Assembly: GCA_009835005.1 (NCBI GenBank)
Contig: WTFG01000001.1
Coordinates: 496,001-560,000 of the forward strand
DNA: 64,000 nucleotides
Reading direction: 5' to 3'
From: Flavobacteriaceae bacterium Ap0902
Lineage (GTDB): Bacteria; Bacteroidota; Bacteroidia; Flavobacteriales; Weeksellaceae
This document shows, piece by piece, positions 47,125 to 55,445 of the stretch. The notes under the pieces were generated by a model, which worked only from the letters and a program-made list of their open reading frames with translations, was not told the origin of the DNA and made no database searches. The translations under genes were made by a program, and so were the position numbers. Within the stretch, counting starts at the first letter, position 1, and every line of letters begins with the position of its first letter.

Positions 47125-48366
47125 ATGACCAAAGATAATAAGATAGAATTAATGGCGCCAGCCGGAAACTTTACTTCTTTGCAAGCAGCGCTTGACAATG
47201 GAGCGGATTCCGTTTATTTTGGTGTAGAACAATTAAATATGCGTGCGCGTGCATCCATCAATTTCACGTTGGATGATTTACCAGAAATTAGTAGAAGATG
47301 CAAAGAAAAAGGGGTAAGAACTTATCTTACGCTGAACACCATTATTTATGACCACGACTTATCTATCATTCGTACTTTAATAGATAAGGCTAAAGAAGCA
47401 GATTTAACTGCGGTTATAGCCATGGACCAAGCGGTAATTGCCTATGCTAGAGAAGTGGGTATGGAAATTCATATTTCTACGCAGATCAACGTTACCAACA
47501 TAGAGACGGTGAAGTTCTATGCAATGTTTGCAGATACGATTGTGCTTTCTAGAGAATTAAGTTTAAGCCAAGTAAAGAAAATTACAAATGCCATAGAAAA
47601 AGAACAAATCAAAGGGCCAAGTGGTAATTTGGTAGAGATAGAAATTTTTGGGCACGGTGCTTTATGTATGGCTGTTTCTGGGAAATGCTATTTGAGTTTA
47701 CACTCTCATAATTCTTCTGCCAACCGTGGGGCATGTAAGCAAAATTGTAGAAAAAAATATACTGTTATAGACCAAGAATCGGGTTTTGAGATAGAACTGG
47801 ATAACGAGTATATGATGTCTCCCAAAGACCTTTGTACGCTAGAGTTCTTGGACAAAGTAAAAGATGCAGGTATCAAAGTTTTGAAGATAGAAGGTAGAGG
47901 GCGGGCACCAGAATATGTGGCAACAACTATTAAAACTTATAGGGAAGCCATAGATTCTTTATATGATGGAACATTTTCTCAAGAGAAAGTACAAGCATGG
48001 ATGAAGTCTTTGGAGACTGTTTATAACAGAGGTTTTTGGAGTGGCTATTACCTAGGGCAGAAATTAGGAGAGTGGTCTAAAGATCCCGGCTCTAACGCAA
48101 CACAGAAAAAAGTTTATCTTGGTAAAGGTCAACATTATTATCCAAAATCCGACATTGCAGAGTTTAAAATAGAAGCATACGATCTAAAAAAAGGAGACAC
48201 GGTTCTTATTCAAGGACCAACCACAGGTTCACAAGAAATGGTGATGGAGGCTTTTATGGTGGACGATGTTACCGCAGACGCCGCTAAAAAGGGGGATACG
48301 ATTACTTTTAAAACAGATTTTAGAGTAAGGAATTCAGATAAATTGTACAAGGTAATTCCGAATTAA
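47125..48366 (+). CDS. U32 peptidase-family tRNA/rRNA hydroxylation protein
   Basis: 413 residues from ATG 47125 (ELMAPAGNFTSLQAALDNGA is the conserved start). The four-cysteine cluster region GKCYLSLHSHNSSANRGAC / KQNCRKKY is the family's iron-sulfur site. IEGRGRAPEYV and a C-terminal beta domain follow. Relatives include YegQ/TrhP and RlhA, which add hydroxyl groups to tRNA uridine 34 or to 23S rRNA C2501; true protease activity is doubtful. Which RNA is the target is not clear. A ferredoxin gene follows after 6 bases, suggesting an electron donor. Confidence 0.85.
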   Translation: MTKDNKIELMAPAGNFTSLQAALDNGADSVYFGVEQLNMRARASINFTLDDLPEISRRCKEKGVRTYLTLNTIIYDHDLSIIRTLIDKAKEADLTAVIAMDQAVIAYAREVGMEIHISTQINVTNIETVKFYAMFADTIVLSRELSLSQVKKITNAIEKEQIKGPSGNLVEIEIFGHGALCMAVSGKCYLSLHSHNSSANRGACKQNCRKKYTVIDQESGFEIELDNEYMMSPKDLCTLEFLDKVKDAGIKVLKIEGRGRAPEYVATTIKTYREAIDSLYDGTFSQEKVQAWMKSLETVYNRGFWSGYYLGQKLGEWSKDPGSNATQKKVYLGKGQHYYPKSDIAEFKIEAYDLKKGDTVLIQGPTTGSQEMVMEAFMVDDVTADAAKKGDTITFKTDFRVRNSDKLYKVIPN

Positions 48367-48372
48367 GACAAA

Positions 48373-48603
48373 ATGGTCATTATCACACTACAAAGAGATA
48401 AATGTATTGGGTGTAACTACTGTTATGAGTTTGCACCCGAATACTTTCGGATGTCTAAAAAAGATGGGAAATCAGTCTTGTTAAAATCTAATAACAGAAA
48501 AGGCTTTCATACACTTAAAACGCCCAACACGGATGCCATTGAACCTTGTGAAAAGGCGGCAGATGCCTGTCCTGTCAATATTATTTCTGTAAAAGTTACT
48601 TAA
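48373..48603 (+). CDS. small 4Fe-4S ferredoxin
   Basis: 76 residues. The cluster ligands are Cys11, Cys14 and Cys17 (CIGCNYC) plus Cys66 in ACPVNI, the pattern of a single-cluster [4Fe-4S] ferredoxin. Cys59 is an extra cysteine. It sits 6 bases after the U32-family gene and 31 bases before the cyclo-ligase gene. Electron supply to the U32 protein is a reasonable inference, because those enzymes need an iron-sulfur cluster and an oxygen-donating route that is not fully known. Confidence 0.85.
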   Translation: MVIITLQRDKCIGCNYCYEFAPEYFRMSKKDGKSVLLKSNNRKGFHTLKTPNTDAIEPCEKAADACPVNIISVKVT

Positions 48604-48634
48604 GGGCTTTTAGGATTAGGATAAATAATAAGTC

Positions 48635-49186
48635 ATGAAAAAAGACCTCAGACAAGTATATATTACTAAAAGGAAAGAAATTTCTACAAGTGATAGAGAG
48701 ATATATAGTCAACAAATTGCCACTCATTTCTTGAACTCTGAATGGATGGAATACGAGACTTTTCATATTTTTATTCCGATCGATAAATTCAATGAAATCA
48801 ATACCCGTTTGATTATACAAGAACTTTGGGCAAAGAATAAAACGGTGGTGGTTCCTAAAATGAAAGGGAAGGCTTTGCTTAATTGTGCCTATACACCAGA
48901 GACGCTTTTAGCCAAGAATAGTTGGGGTATAGAAGAACCAAAAAATCATAAAGAAATACCAGCATCACAAATAGATGTAGTGATTGTACCGATGTTAATT
49001 GCAGATAAAAATGGAAATCGCATTGGGTATGGCGGTGGTTTTTATGATCGATTTTTGCCCACCTTGCGCAGGGATGTGCAGTTAGTGGGGATTAATTATT
49101 TTGAACCGATTGCGCATATCGATCACGAGGAACATGATATTCCGCTGGATGCTTTAATTACCCCGAAAGGTGTTGTGAAGTTTTAA
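48635..49186 (+). CDS. 5-formyltetrahydrofolate cyclo-ligase
   Basis: 183 residues. The N-terminal basic helix with the ATP-binding YITKRKEI, the middle WGIEEP and the hallmark NRIGYGGGFYDRFL loop identify MTHFS. The enzyme uses ATP to convert 5-formyl-THF to 5,10-methenyl-THF, returning stored folate to the one-carbon pool; FolD in this window acts on the same intermediate. The 3' end is 23 bases from the dnaE remnant. Confidence 0.93.
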   Translation: MKKDLRQVYITKRKEISTSDREIYSQQIATHFLNSEWMEYETFHIFIPIDKFNEINTRLIIQELWAKNKTVVVPKMKGKALLNCAYTPETLLAKNSWGIEEPKNHKEIPASQIDVVIVPMLIADKNGNRIGYGGGFYDRFLPTLRRDVQLVGINYFEPIAHIDHEEHDIPLDALITPKGVVKF

Positions 49187-49208
49187 GAATATAAATATTT
49201 ATCAAACT

Positions 49209-49301
49209 TTACCCAGCCTTCTCCACTTGAAATCTCGGATCCTGTATATAAGGAAGCTTTTCCATAGAATGAGTTTCTAGAGAGATATAATCAAATTTAG
49301 A
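49209..49301 (-). repeat. direct repeat, distal copy (dnaE 3' end)
   Basis: 93 bases, 87 identical to 50550-50642, in the same orientation. The similarity stops sharply at both ends: beyond base 49301 toward fic, and just outside the shared stop codon. Confidence 0.9.
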
Positions 49302-49322
49302 AGTAACGCTATAAGAAACCAT
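49209..49322 (-). pseudogene. orphan copy of the dnaE 3' end
   Basis: A short reading frame from ATG 49322 to TAA 49209 encodes 37 residues. Its last 30 match the C-terminus of the dnaE product at 50550-53528 with five substitutions (EFDYISLEIHS versus KFDYISLETHS; Arg to Lys twice). At DNA level 49209-49301 matches 50550-50642 at 87 of 93 positions. It begins 5 bases past the fic stop. It is most simply the original end of dnaE, cut off when the fic segment inserted. I see no sign that it makes a useful protein. Confidence 0.85.
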
Positions 49323-49326
49323 GTTC

Positions 49327-50400
49327 TTATTGTTTCTTAAGTATGTCTATCAATTTTGTGTTTATATATACATTTTCTCTTCCAATTTTTTTAGATTTTA
49401 ATATCCCTATTTCTTCTAATTTTTTTAAATATCTAGAGGCAGCTTTTCTCTCTACGTTTAACCGATCAACAACAAACTCTATTTTAGAATAAGGCTGCTC
49501 AAAAAGCAATTCGATCAATTCTTTTCTATAGATTTTAGGTTCTTTTTCTTGTGTGATATATATTGTTTCATTCAACAATATTTTTATTGAACTTATTTTC
49601 TTTATAGTTTGTTTTGAGGTTACTTCTACTGCTTTTAACATATAGATGATATAATCAGACCATTCATTGGTTTGGTTTACTTTATTTAATAAGCTATAAT
49701 AGTCCGCTTTATTATCATTGATGTAGGAGCTTAGATATAGAATCGGAATATCTAAAAGTTCATTGATAATTAAGTATAGAATATTGAGTATTCTTCCTGT
49801 CCTTCCGTTGCCATCATAAAAAGGATGAATGCTTTCAAACTGATAATGCAGAATAGCTAAGTTGATAAGCGGATGTAAATCATTTTGTTTCACATTAAAG
49901 TGTTCTAAAAAATTACTTAATAAATCTAATATCTCATATTTATCTTGAGGAGGAGTGTAAATTACTTCCCCTGTTTTATCATTCTTCAATACAGTTCCAG
50001 GTATTGATCGGATTCCAGCATTATTTTCTATAATCGTTTTCTGAATGGCTTCAATATCTTTTATTTTTAAAAATCCTTGTTTTTTTATTAATTCAAAACC
50101 AGAAAATATAGCGCTTCTATAATTGATAACTTCTTTTACGTGCCTAAGTTGTTTGGTGTTAGTTGTTAGCGCTTCGTATAATTCGTCTTGGGTTGTGATG
50201 ATATTTTCTATTTCAGAACTATCTTTAGCCTCTTGTAGAACAACAGCATTAATCAGCATTTCTTGATTAGGGATAGTTTTAGCAATTCCTTTTAATTCAC
50301 CTAAAGCATTAGACGATATGCTCAATTGACGAAGAATTTCAATAGTTTCAACTTTTTCTCTACCGGGAGGAAGCTTTTGGAGCTTATTGTTCTGGTGCAT
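49327..50400 (-). CDS. Fic-domain AMP-transferase-like protein with its own inhibitory helix
   Basis: 357 residues. The Fic motif HPFYDGNGRTGR has His192, Asp196 and Arg203 intact. An N-terminal inhibitory motif S-SEI-EN at 61-66 fits (S/T)xxxE(G/N), so this is a class II Fic enzyme that restrains itself. The C-terminal part (about 285-357) is a winged-helix-like region (IEFVVDRLNVERKAASRYLKKL), suggesting DNA binding or self-regulation. Such proteins usually transfer AMP to a protein target. The gene lies between two copies of the dnaE 3' end, so it was probably acquired. Target unknown. Confidence 0.9.
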   Translation of the reverse strand: MHQNNKLQKLPPGREKVETIEILRQLSISSNALGELKGIAKTIPNQEMLINAVVLQEAKDSSEIENIITTQDELYEALTTNTKQLRHVKEVINYRSAIFSGFELIKKQGFLKIKDIEAIQKTIIENNAGIRSIPGTVLKNDKTGEVIYTPPQDKYEILDLLSNFLEHFNVKQNDLHPLINLAILHYQFESIHPFYDGNGRTGRILNILYLIINELLDIPILYLSSYINDNKADYYSLLNKVNQTNEWSDYIIYMLKAVEVTSKQTIKKISSIKILLNETIYITQEKEPKIYRKELIELLFEQPYSKIEFVVDRLNVERKAASRYLKKLEEIGILKSKKIGRENVYINTKLIDILKKQ

Positions 50401-50549
50401 TTTATCTCAAATATTTGGCATGTGTACCAAAAATACAAAAATTGGTTCATATAATTGTGGTGTGTGACTTTTTGTCTCATATTAAAATCTTATTAATTTA
50501 TACAGGAAACTTTTAGAATGTTATTTCGTTACTTTTATCCTACAAAAAA

Positions 50550-50642
50550 TTACCCAGCCCTTTCCACTTGAAATCTCGGATCCTGTATATAAGGAAGCCT
50601 TTCCATAGAATGAATTTCTAGAGAGATATAATCGAATTCAGA
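50550..50642 (-). repeat. direct repeat, proximal copy (functional dnaE 3' end)
   Basis: The last 31 codons of the intact dnaE, stop included. It is the partner of 49209-49301; together they flank fic. Confidence 0.9.
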
Positions 50643-53528
50643 GACTATTTTACCATATAAATAATAAATACCATCGCCCCGAAAAGGAAATTTTTTGGCG
50701 ATTGGCGGAAAATGCACCGTATCTATCCAAGCACCATTTTCATCTAAGAAATTCCCGAAAAACATGGATTCCCCTTTAGAAGTGCGGGTCGCTTTTCTTT
50801 TGACTAAATACCCAAGCATATATACCATTTGCCCGTGATAAGTCGCCATCTCTTTGGCCATAATATAATGCGTAGGCTTTTGTGCTAACAACGTAAAAGG
50901 GTGTTTTAAAGGAAACCCTAATAATTCTATTTCATCAAAAGTATTTTCTAATTCTCCAACCATTAGTTGAGGTAATTCATAATTTTTTTGTTCAATACCA
51001 AAAAGTTGAGGAGATTGTGCTTTGGTGTTTTTATGATGACCTAGATTGGCTTTCCATAATAAGTTCCGTTTCCCGATGCCAGTAAATCTAAAAGCATTAA
51101 TCCTGATGAGAATATCCAATTGCTCTATCCCAATAGAAACCCTTTTGGTGAAATCTTCATAAGAAATAAAGTTACCTCCTCTTTGGCGTTCTTTTAAAAT
51201 CTGAAAGGCTGTTTTTTCGTCTAAATCATTCAAGAAACCAAAACCTAAATAAATATCCTTACCCTTTATAATCGCATGATATTCGCTGTGATTAACACAA
51301 GGGGGGTGAATGTTTCCCCCTTTCATTCTAGCCTCATGCACATAAGTTTCTCGGCTGTAGTAGCCTCCGCCGTTATTTAATACAGCGACCATGTATTCTA
51401 GCGGATAATAATGTTTCAGGTAAAGACTTTGATAACTCTCTACCGCATAACTTGCAGAGTGTCCTTTAGCAAAAGCATAACCTGCAAAACTGCTGATTTG
51501 TCTCCAAATTTCTTCAGACAATGCTAGCGCGTACCCCTTATTTTTACAGTTCAAAAAGAATTTATCTTTCACTTTATCAAACTCTTCTCTAGATCGGAAT
51601 TTCCCACTCATCGCCCTACGGAGCACATCCGCTTCGCCTAAATCTAGCCCTGCAAAATAATGTGCTACTTTAATCACATCTTCTTGATACACCATCACGC
51701 CGTAGGTATCAGGCATGATTTCTAACATCACTGGATGCGCATTTTTTCTTTTCTCTGGATACTTATGCCGCATGATATATTCTCGCATCATTCCACTCTG
51801 GGAAACACCTGGTCTTATAATCGAACTCGCAGCGACTAGATCTTCGTATGTATTGGTTTTCAATTTAGTAAGTAGCATTCGCATCGCAGGAGATTCCACA
51901 TAGAAACACCCAATGCAATCTCCCTTGCTAATCATTTGGTTAATCGCAGGATCTTCTATAAAAGGTTGCACTTGATGAATATCCATCACAGGCGCATCTG
52001 GTTGGTTTTTACGCACAAGATTCACGGCGTCTTTAATTTTCCCTAAGCCACGCTGTGCCAAAATATCATATTTAAAAAGACCTACATCTTCGGCAATAAC
52101 CATATCAAAATGCGTGGTAGGAAAACCTTTAGGAGGCAAATCCGTGGCAGAAAAATAATGAATAGGTTTTTCTGAAATTAAAATCCCGCCAGCATGCACG
52201 CTTCTATAATTCGGCATATTCCGTAATTTAGAAGCATAAACATGCGTGAATTTAGAAAGTTCATCTAGATCTGCAGGGTTATACTTGCCACTACTCAAGA
52301 TATCAATCTCATGTTTGGGGAGACCAAATACTTTCCCTAATTCTCGTACTGCAGCGCTGTGTTGAAAGGTATTATAAGTAGCAAGTAATGCAACTTGGTG
52401 ATTTTGTCCATACTTCTCAAAAATATAACGGGTCACATCATCCCGATCTCGCCAAGAGAAATCAATATCAAAATCTGGTGGGTTTTTACGAAAAGCATTC
52501 ATAAATCTTTCAAAATATAAATCTAATTGTATAGGGTCCACATCGGTTATGCCTAACAAATACGCCACAATGCTGTTGGCTCCACTCCCACGGCCTACAT
52601 GGTAATATCCTTTCCTTTTAGCATATTGAATGATATCCCAATTAATCAAAAAAAACGGTACAAAATTCATTTGGCTAATCAACCCTAATTCCTTTTTTAT
52701 CCGTGCCTCAATCTCTGTGGTCACTTGTTTGTATCGGTATTCCAAACCTTCTTTGCAAAGTTGTTTTAATAATTGTAAATCCTTTGTTTCAGAATCCGTA
52801 AATCGTAATTTGTTTTGAGAAGGCCGTGTAGGGGAGAAGTCAAAATGAATATGACATTCCTCCATCAACTTTTCTGTATTATCAATGATAAAAGGAAAAC
52901 CTGCAAACTTCTCTTTTAATGCAGTTAAAGGAATCAAAACCTCTGTAGGAGAGGCTTGTTCAAACTCCGTTAATTTACTCAAGAGGATATTATGGTCTAT
53001 CGCCCTTAGGAGTCTATGGGTGTTATAATCTTTTTTATTCCTAAAAGTAAAAGGTTGCAAGATTACAATCTTATCCTTGAATTCTTTGAGTTTAGAGAAC
53101 TTCAATTTTCGTAACTCTTGCCAGCGAACGCCTATATATTCATAAGGTTTAAACGTTCTTTTCTCTAATATTTGCACCTTTTCAAAAGGATATATTATCG
53201 CTACATTTTCAAAATCAGGAGCCTCTGCTGGGATTTCAGTTTGCGTATGCAATAAAGCCGTCAAAAAACGATTGATTTCCATATAACCTGCATTGTTTTT
53301 AGCAATGGCTACAAATTGTTGATCTATTCCATTTCTAAAATCTACGCCTGCAATGGGCTTTATGTTTTGTTTTTGGGCTAATCTTATAAAGTTTAAAACG
53401 GCCGAAGTGTTATTAATATCGGTAATAGCAATACATGAATAGCCATAACTTTGTGCTAGGTTTAATAATTCTTCCTCAGAAAAAGTACCAAATCTTAAAG
53501 AATAATAAGTATGACAATTGAGTAACAA
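50550..53528 (-). CDS. accessory DNA polymerase III alpha subunit (DnaE2-like)
   Basis: 992 residues, shorter than the replicative Bacteroidota alpha subunit (about 1400). The N-terminal PHP domain opens CHTYYSLRFGTFSEEELL. The polymerase active-site aspartates are in PDFDIDFSW, preceded by GRGSGANSIVAYLLG. Finger-domain motifs such as YQEDVIKVAHYFAGLDLG and FAKGHSASYAV are intact. The C-terminal OB and tau-binding parts are reduced. Pairing with dinB 44 bases upstream resembles the DnaE2/ImuC mutasome layout, so a damage-tolerance role is inferred. The 3' end was probably rebuilt by the fic insertion. Confidence 0.88.
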   Translation of the reverse strand: MLLNCHTYYSLRFGTFSEEELLNLAQSYGYSCIAITDINNTSAVLNFIRLAQKQNIKPIAGVDFRNGIDQQFVAIAKNNAGYMEINRFLTALLHTQTEIPAEAPDFENVAIIYPFEKVQILEKRTFKPYEYIGVRWQELRKLKFSKLKEFKDKIVILQPFTFRNKKDYNTHRLLRAIDHNILLSKLTEFEQASPTEVLIPLTALKEKFAGFPFIIDNTEKLMEECHIHFDFSPTRPSQNKLRFTDSETKDLQLLKQLCKEGLEYRYKQVTTEIEARIKKELGLISQMNFVPFFLINWDIIQYAKRKGYYHVGRGSGANSIVAYLLGITDVDPIQLDLYFERFMNAFRKNPPDFDIDFSWRDRDDVTRYIFEKYGQNHQVALLATYNTFQHSAAVRELGKVFGLPKHEIDILSSGKYNPADLDELSKFTHVYASKLRNMPNYRSVHAGGILISEKPIHYFSATDLPPKGFPTTHFDMVIAEDVGLFKYDILAQRGLGKIKDAVNLVRKNQPDAPVMDIHQVQPFIEDPAINQMISKGDCIGCFYVESPAMRMLLTKLKTNTYEDLVAASSIIRPGVSQSGMMREYIMRHKYPEKRKNAHPVMLEIMPDTYGVMVYQEDVIKVAHYFAGLDLGEADVLRRAMSGKFRSREEFDKVKDKFFLNCKNKGYALALSEEIWRQISSFAGYAFAKGHSASYAVESYQSLYLKHYYPLEYMVAVLNNGGGYYSRETYVHEARMKGGNIHPPCVNHSEYHAIIKGKDIYLGFGFLNDLDEKTAFQILKERQRGGNFISYEDFTKRVSIGIEQLDILIRINAFRFTGIGKRNLLWKANLGHHKNTKAQSPQLFGIEQKNYELPQLMVGELENTFDEIELLGFPLKHPFTLLAQKPTHYIMAKEMATYHGQMVYMLGYLVKRKATRTSKGESMFFGNFLDENGAWIDTVHFPPIAKKFPFRGDGIYYLYGKIVSEFDYISLEIHSMERLPYIQDPRFQVERAG

Positions 53529-53572
53529 AACAGTCTTTTTTGAATTGATAAATACGTGTGATGAATTTAATT

Positions 53573-54787
53573 CTATTGCGTTCTATGGGCTAGAACAATC
53601 GGTGGTTCTCCATTAAATGGATTCGCATTAGACCCTATACTTTTTGCGCCCATGCCCGATGCACGCAAGACAGCCCTACTGCCAAAGCGGTTTCTAATGT
53701 GATCCATCGCTTGATATAAATTAGCCGTTTTATCCACGTCTTCAAAAAGAGAAATTTGATAATTACCGCCTGTGAGTCCACTAAAGCGTACGCCAACCAA
53801 CCGAATCAACAATCTTTTATTATACAGCGCATCAAAAATCTCTAGCGTTTTAGCAATCAAAATATGATCAGAAGCCGTGTAGGGTATCTTCACTTGTTTG
53901 GTATACGTATTAAAATCAGCATACCGAATCTTCACCGTAATACAAGACGTAATTTTATCCCCTTTGCGCAGTTGATACGCTAAATTCTCTGCCATGGCAG
54001 AAAGATTAGTACGGAGCATTGTAATATCTGTGGTATCTCGATTAAAAGTTCGTTCATTAGAAATCGATTTGCGTTCATGGTATTCTATCACAGGAGAATT
54101 ATCAATGCCATTGGCTCGTTCCCAAATCACCGTACCGCTCTTCCCAAACACATTTTGCATCGCCTCCAAAGGCATTTGTTGAATATCCCAAACTCTCTTT
54201 AATCCCAAATGACAGAATTTTTGAAAAGTCTTTTGCCCAACCATCGGAATCTTCTGTACAGAAAGCGGAGCGAGGAATTCTTTTTCATAACCGGTATCTA
54301 TTTTCATGTGATCATTAGGTTTAGCCTCATTCGTAGCCACTTTAGACACCACTTTATTATGTGCCACCGCGAGAGAAATAGGCAATCCAGTTTCTTTGAT
54401 AATCTTTTTTCTAAGTTCTGTTGCGTATTTATAAGTCCCAAAAAAACGATCCATACCACTCAAATCCGCATAAAACTCATCTACACTTGCCTTTTCTAAA
54501 ACGGGTACATTCTCTTTTAAAATAGTCGTTACCATTTTAGAGTATTGGGTATAGGTAGACGCATTGCCTCTAATTACAATGGCTTCTGGGCACATTCTCC
54601 TAGCCATTTTCATGGCCATGCCAGAGTGTACCCCATAGGCTCTGGCCTCATAACTAGCAGCAGAGACAACTCCACGGTCTCCCGTCCCGCCTACTAAAAC
54701 AGGTTTGCCATTAAGGCGGTTATTTATTAAGCGCTCACAAGACACAAAGAACGCATCTAAATCCATGTGTAAAATTGCTCTTTCCAT
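53573..54787 (-). CDS. dinB: Y-family DNA polymerase IV
   Basis: 404 residues from ATG 54787. Catalytic acids are present: Asp9 and Asp11 in LHMDLDAFF, and Asp103-Glu104 in SVDEFYADLSG. This makes it an active polymerase, unlike ImuB, which has lost them. Late in the protein QISLF is a near-perfect sliding-clamp pentapeptide. It copies past lesions with low fidelity. An alternative GTG at 54793 would add two residues but overlaps the predicted promoter. It is the first gene of the operon with dnaE. Confidence 0.93.
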   Translation of the reverse strand: MERAILHMDLDAFFVSCERLINNRLNGKPVLVGGTGDRGVVSAASYEARAYGVHSGMAMKMARRMCPEAIVIRGNASTYTQYSKMVTTILKENVPVLEKASVDEFYADLSGMDRFFGTYKYATELRKKIIKETGLPISLAVAHNKVVSKVATNEAKPNDHMKIDTGYEKEFLAPLSVQKIPMVGQKTFQKFCHLGLKRVWDIQQMPLEAMQNVFGKSGTVIWERANGIDNSPVIEYHERKSISNERTFNRDTTDITMLRTNLSAMAENLAYQLRKGDKITSCITVKIRYADFNTYTKQVKIPYTASDHILIAKTLEIFDALYNKRLLIRLVGVRFSGLTGGNYQISLFEDVDKTANLYQAMDHIRNRFGSRAVLRASGMGAKSIGSNANPFNGEPPIVLAHRTQ

Positions 54788-54792
54788 ACCCA

Positions 54793-54824
54793 CAAATCTA
54801 TTATATAATTTGGATATAATCCAA
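54793..54824 (-). promoter_or_regulatory. Bacteroidota-type promoter of dinB-dnaE
   Basis: On the minus strand TTG is followed by 21 bases and TAGATTTG (54793-54800), matching the consensus. The -7 element ends 5 bases before ATG 54787, predicting a nearly leaderless mRNA. Confidence 0.5.
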
Positions 54825-54825
54825 A
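54809..54825. promoter_or_regulatory. perfect palindrome in the dinB promoter (putative operator 1)
   Basis: TTTGGAT-ATA-ATCCAAA, a 17-base perfect inverted repeat lying between the predicted -33 and -7 elements of dinB. A repressor bound here would block transcription. Confidence 0.55.
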
Positions 54826-54828
54826 AAC

Positions 54829-54843
54829 TAGGAATTATTCCTA
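54829..54843. promoter_or_regulatory. perfect palindrome upstream of dinB (putative operator 2)
   Basis: TAGGAAT-T-ATTCCTA, a 15-base perfect inverted repeat four bases beyond the first. The half-sites are related (T-T/A-GGA-T), and the two centres are 19 bases apart, about two helical turns. Confidence 0.5.
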
Positions 54844-54871
54844 ATTAAACTTATCAACATGTTGCAATAAA

Positions 54872-54970
54872 ATGGAGAATCATATTCACTTAGAGTCATT
54901 AAAAATAAAAAGAGGTAATAATTTTGTAAAGGTGAGTATTTGTTTAATTAAAAAGTCTTTGGTTCATTAA
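54872..54970 (+). other. 32-codon open frame of doubtful status
   Basis: The frame runs from ATG to TAA in the gap between dinB and the diacylglycerol kinase gene, divergent from dinB. The predicted peptide is rich in Lys and Asn with no recognised motif. It may be chance or the relic of a longer gene. Confidence 0.2.
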
Positions 54971-54985
54971 AGGAGCAGTGCCTAA

Positions 54986-55366
54986 TTAGAAAAAATAAGG
55001 ATAATAAATAAAGCAAGCCACAATAAAAGAAGCACCTGCAGAGAAAGTCACAGCACCTGCAGAGATATCTTTGACTTCTCCAATTTTATGGTGGAAATCT
55101 GGATGTACAAAATCACATAATTTTTCTATCGCTGTATTTAACCCCTCTGCAGTGAGCACCATGCCGAAACATATAATTTGTATTATCCATTCGTAAGGGG
55201 TAATGCCTACATACCATCCCAAAAGTAAAAACCCTAAGAAAACCAAAGATTGAGCAAGGATAGAAGACTCGGTTCTTATAAGTTTAAGAGCACCGCGCAA
55301 AGCATATCTTATGCTTTTGAGTCTATCTATAATAAATGAATCTTTTTTCTTTTTGATCATTGTCAT
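54986..55366 (-). CDS. diacylglycerol/undecaprenol kinase family protein
   Basis: 126 residues with three membrane helices. The family motifs are present: the N-terminal amphipathic SIRYALRGALKLIRTESS and the catalytic AEGLNTAIEKLCD with its Glu, then KDISAGAVTFSAGAS. DgkA-type enzymes phosphorylate diacylglycerol or undecaprenol at the inner membrane. In Bacteroidota the undecaprenol role, feeding cell-wall and glycan synthesis, is plausible. The two cannot be separated by sequence alone. Confidence 0.92.
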   Translation of the reverse strand: MTMIKKKKDSFIIDRLKSIRYALRGALKLIRTESSILAQSLVFLGFLLLGWYVGITPYEWIIQIICFGMVLTAEGLNTAIEKLCDFVHPDFHHKIGEVKDISAGAVTFSAGASFIVACFIYYPYFF

Positions 55367-55445
55367 GGTACTAAATCAACCAGCGTTTTCTCTCTGTAAA
55401 TGAGATGAATTGCAAAGGTACGAAATCCAAATAGGAGAGACTATT

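Noticed and set aside
49209-50642. Reading the fic flanks as a transposon or CRISPR-like repeat
   Set aside because: The repeats are coding ends of dnaE, not inverted repeats, there is no transposase, and only two copies exist.
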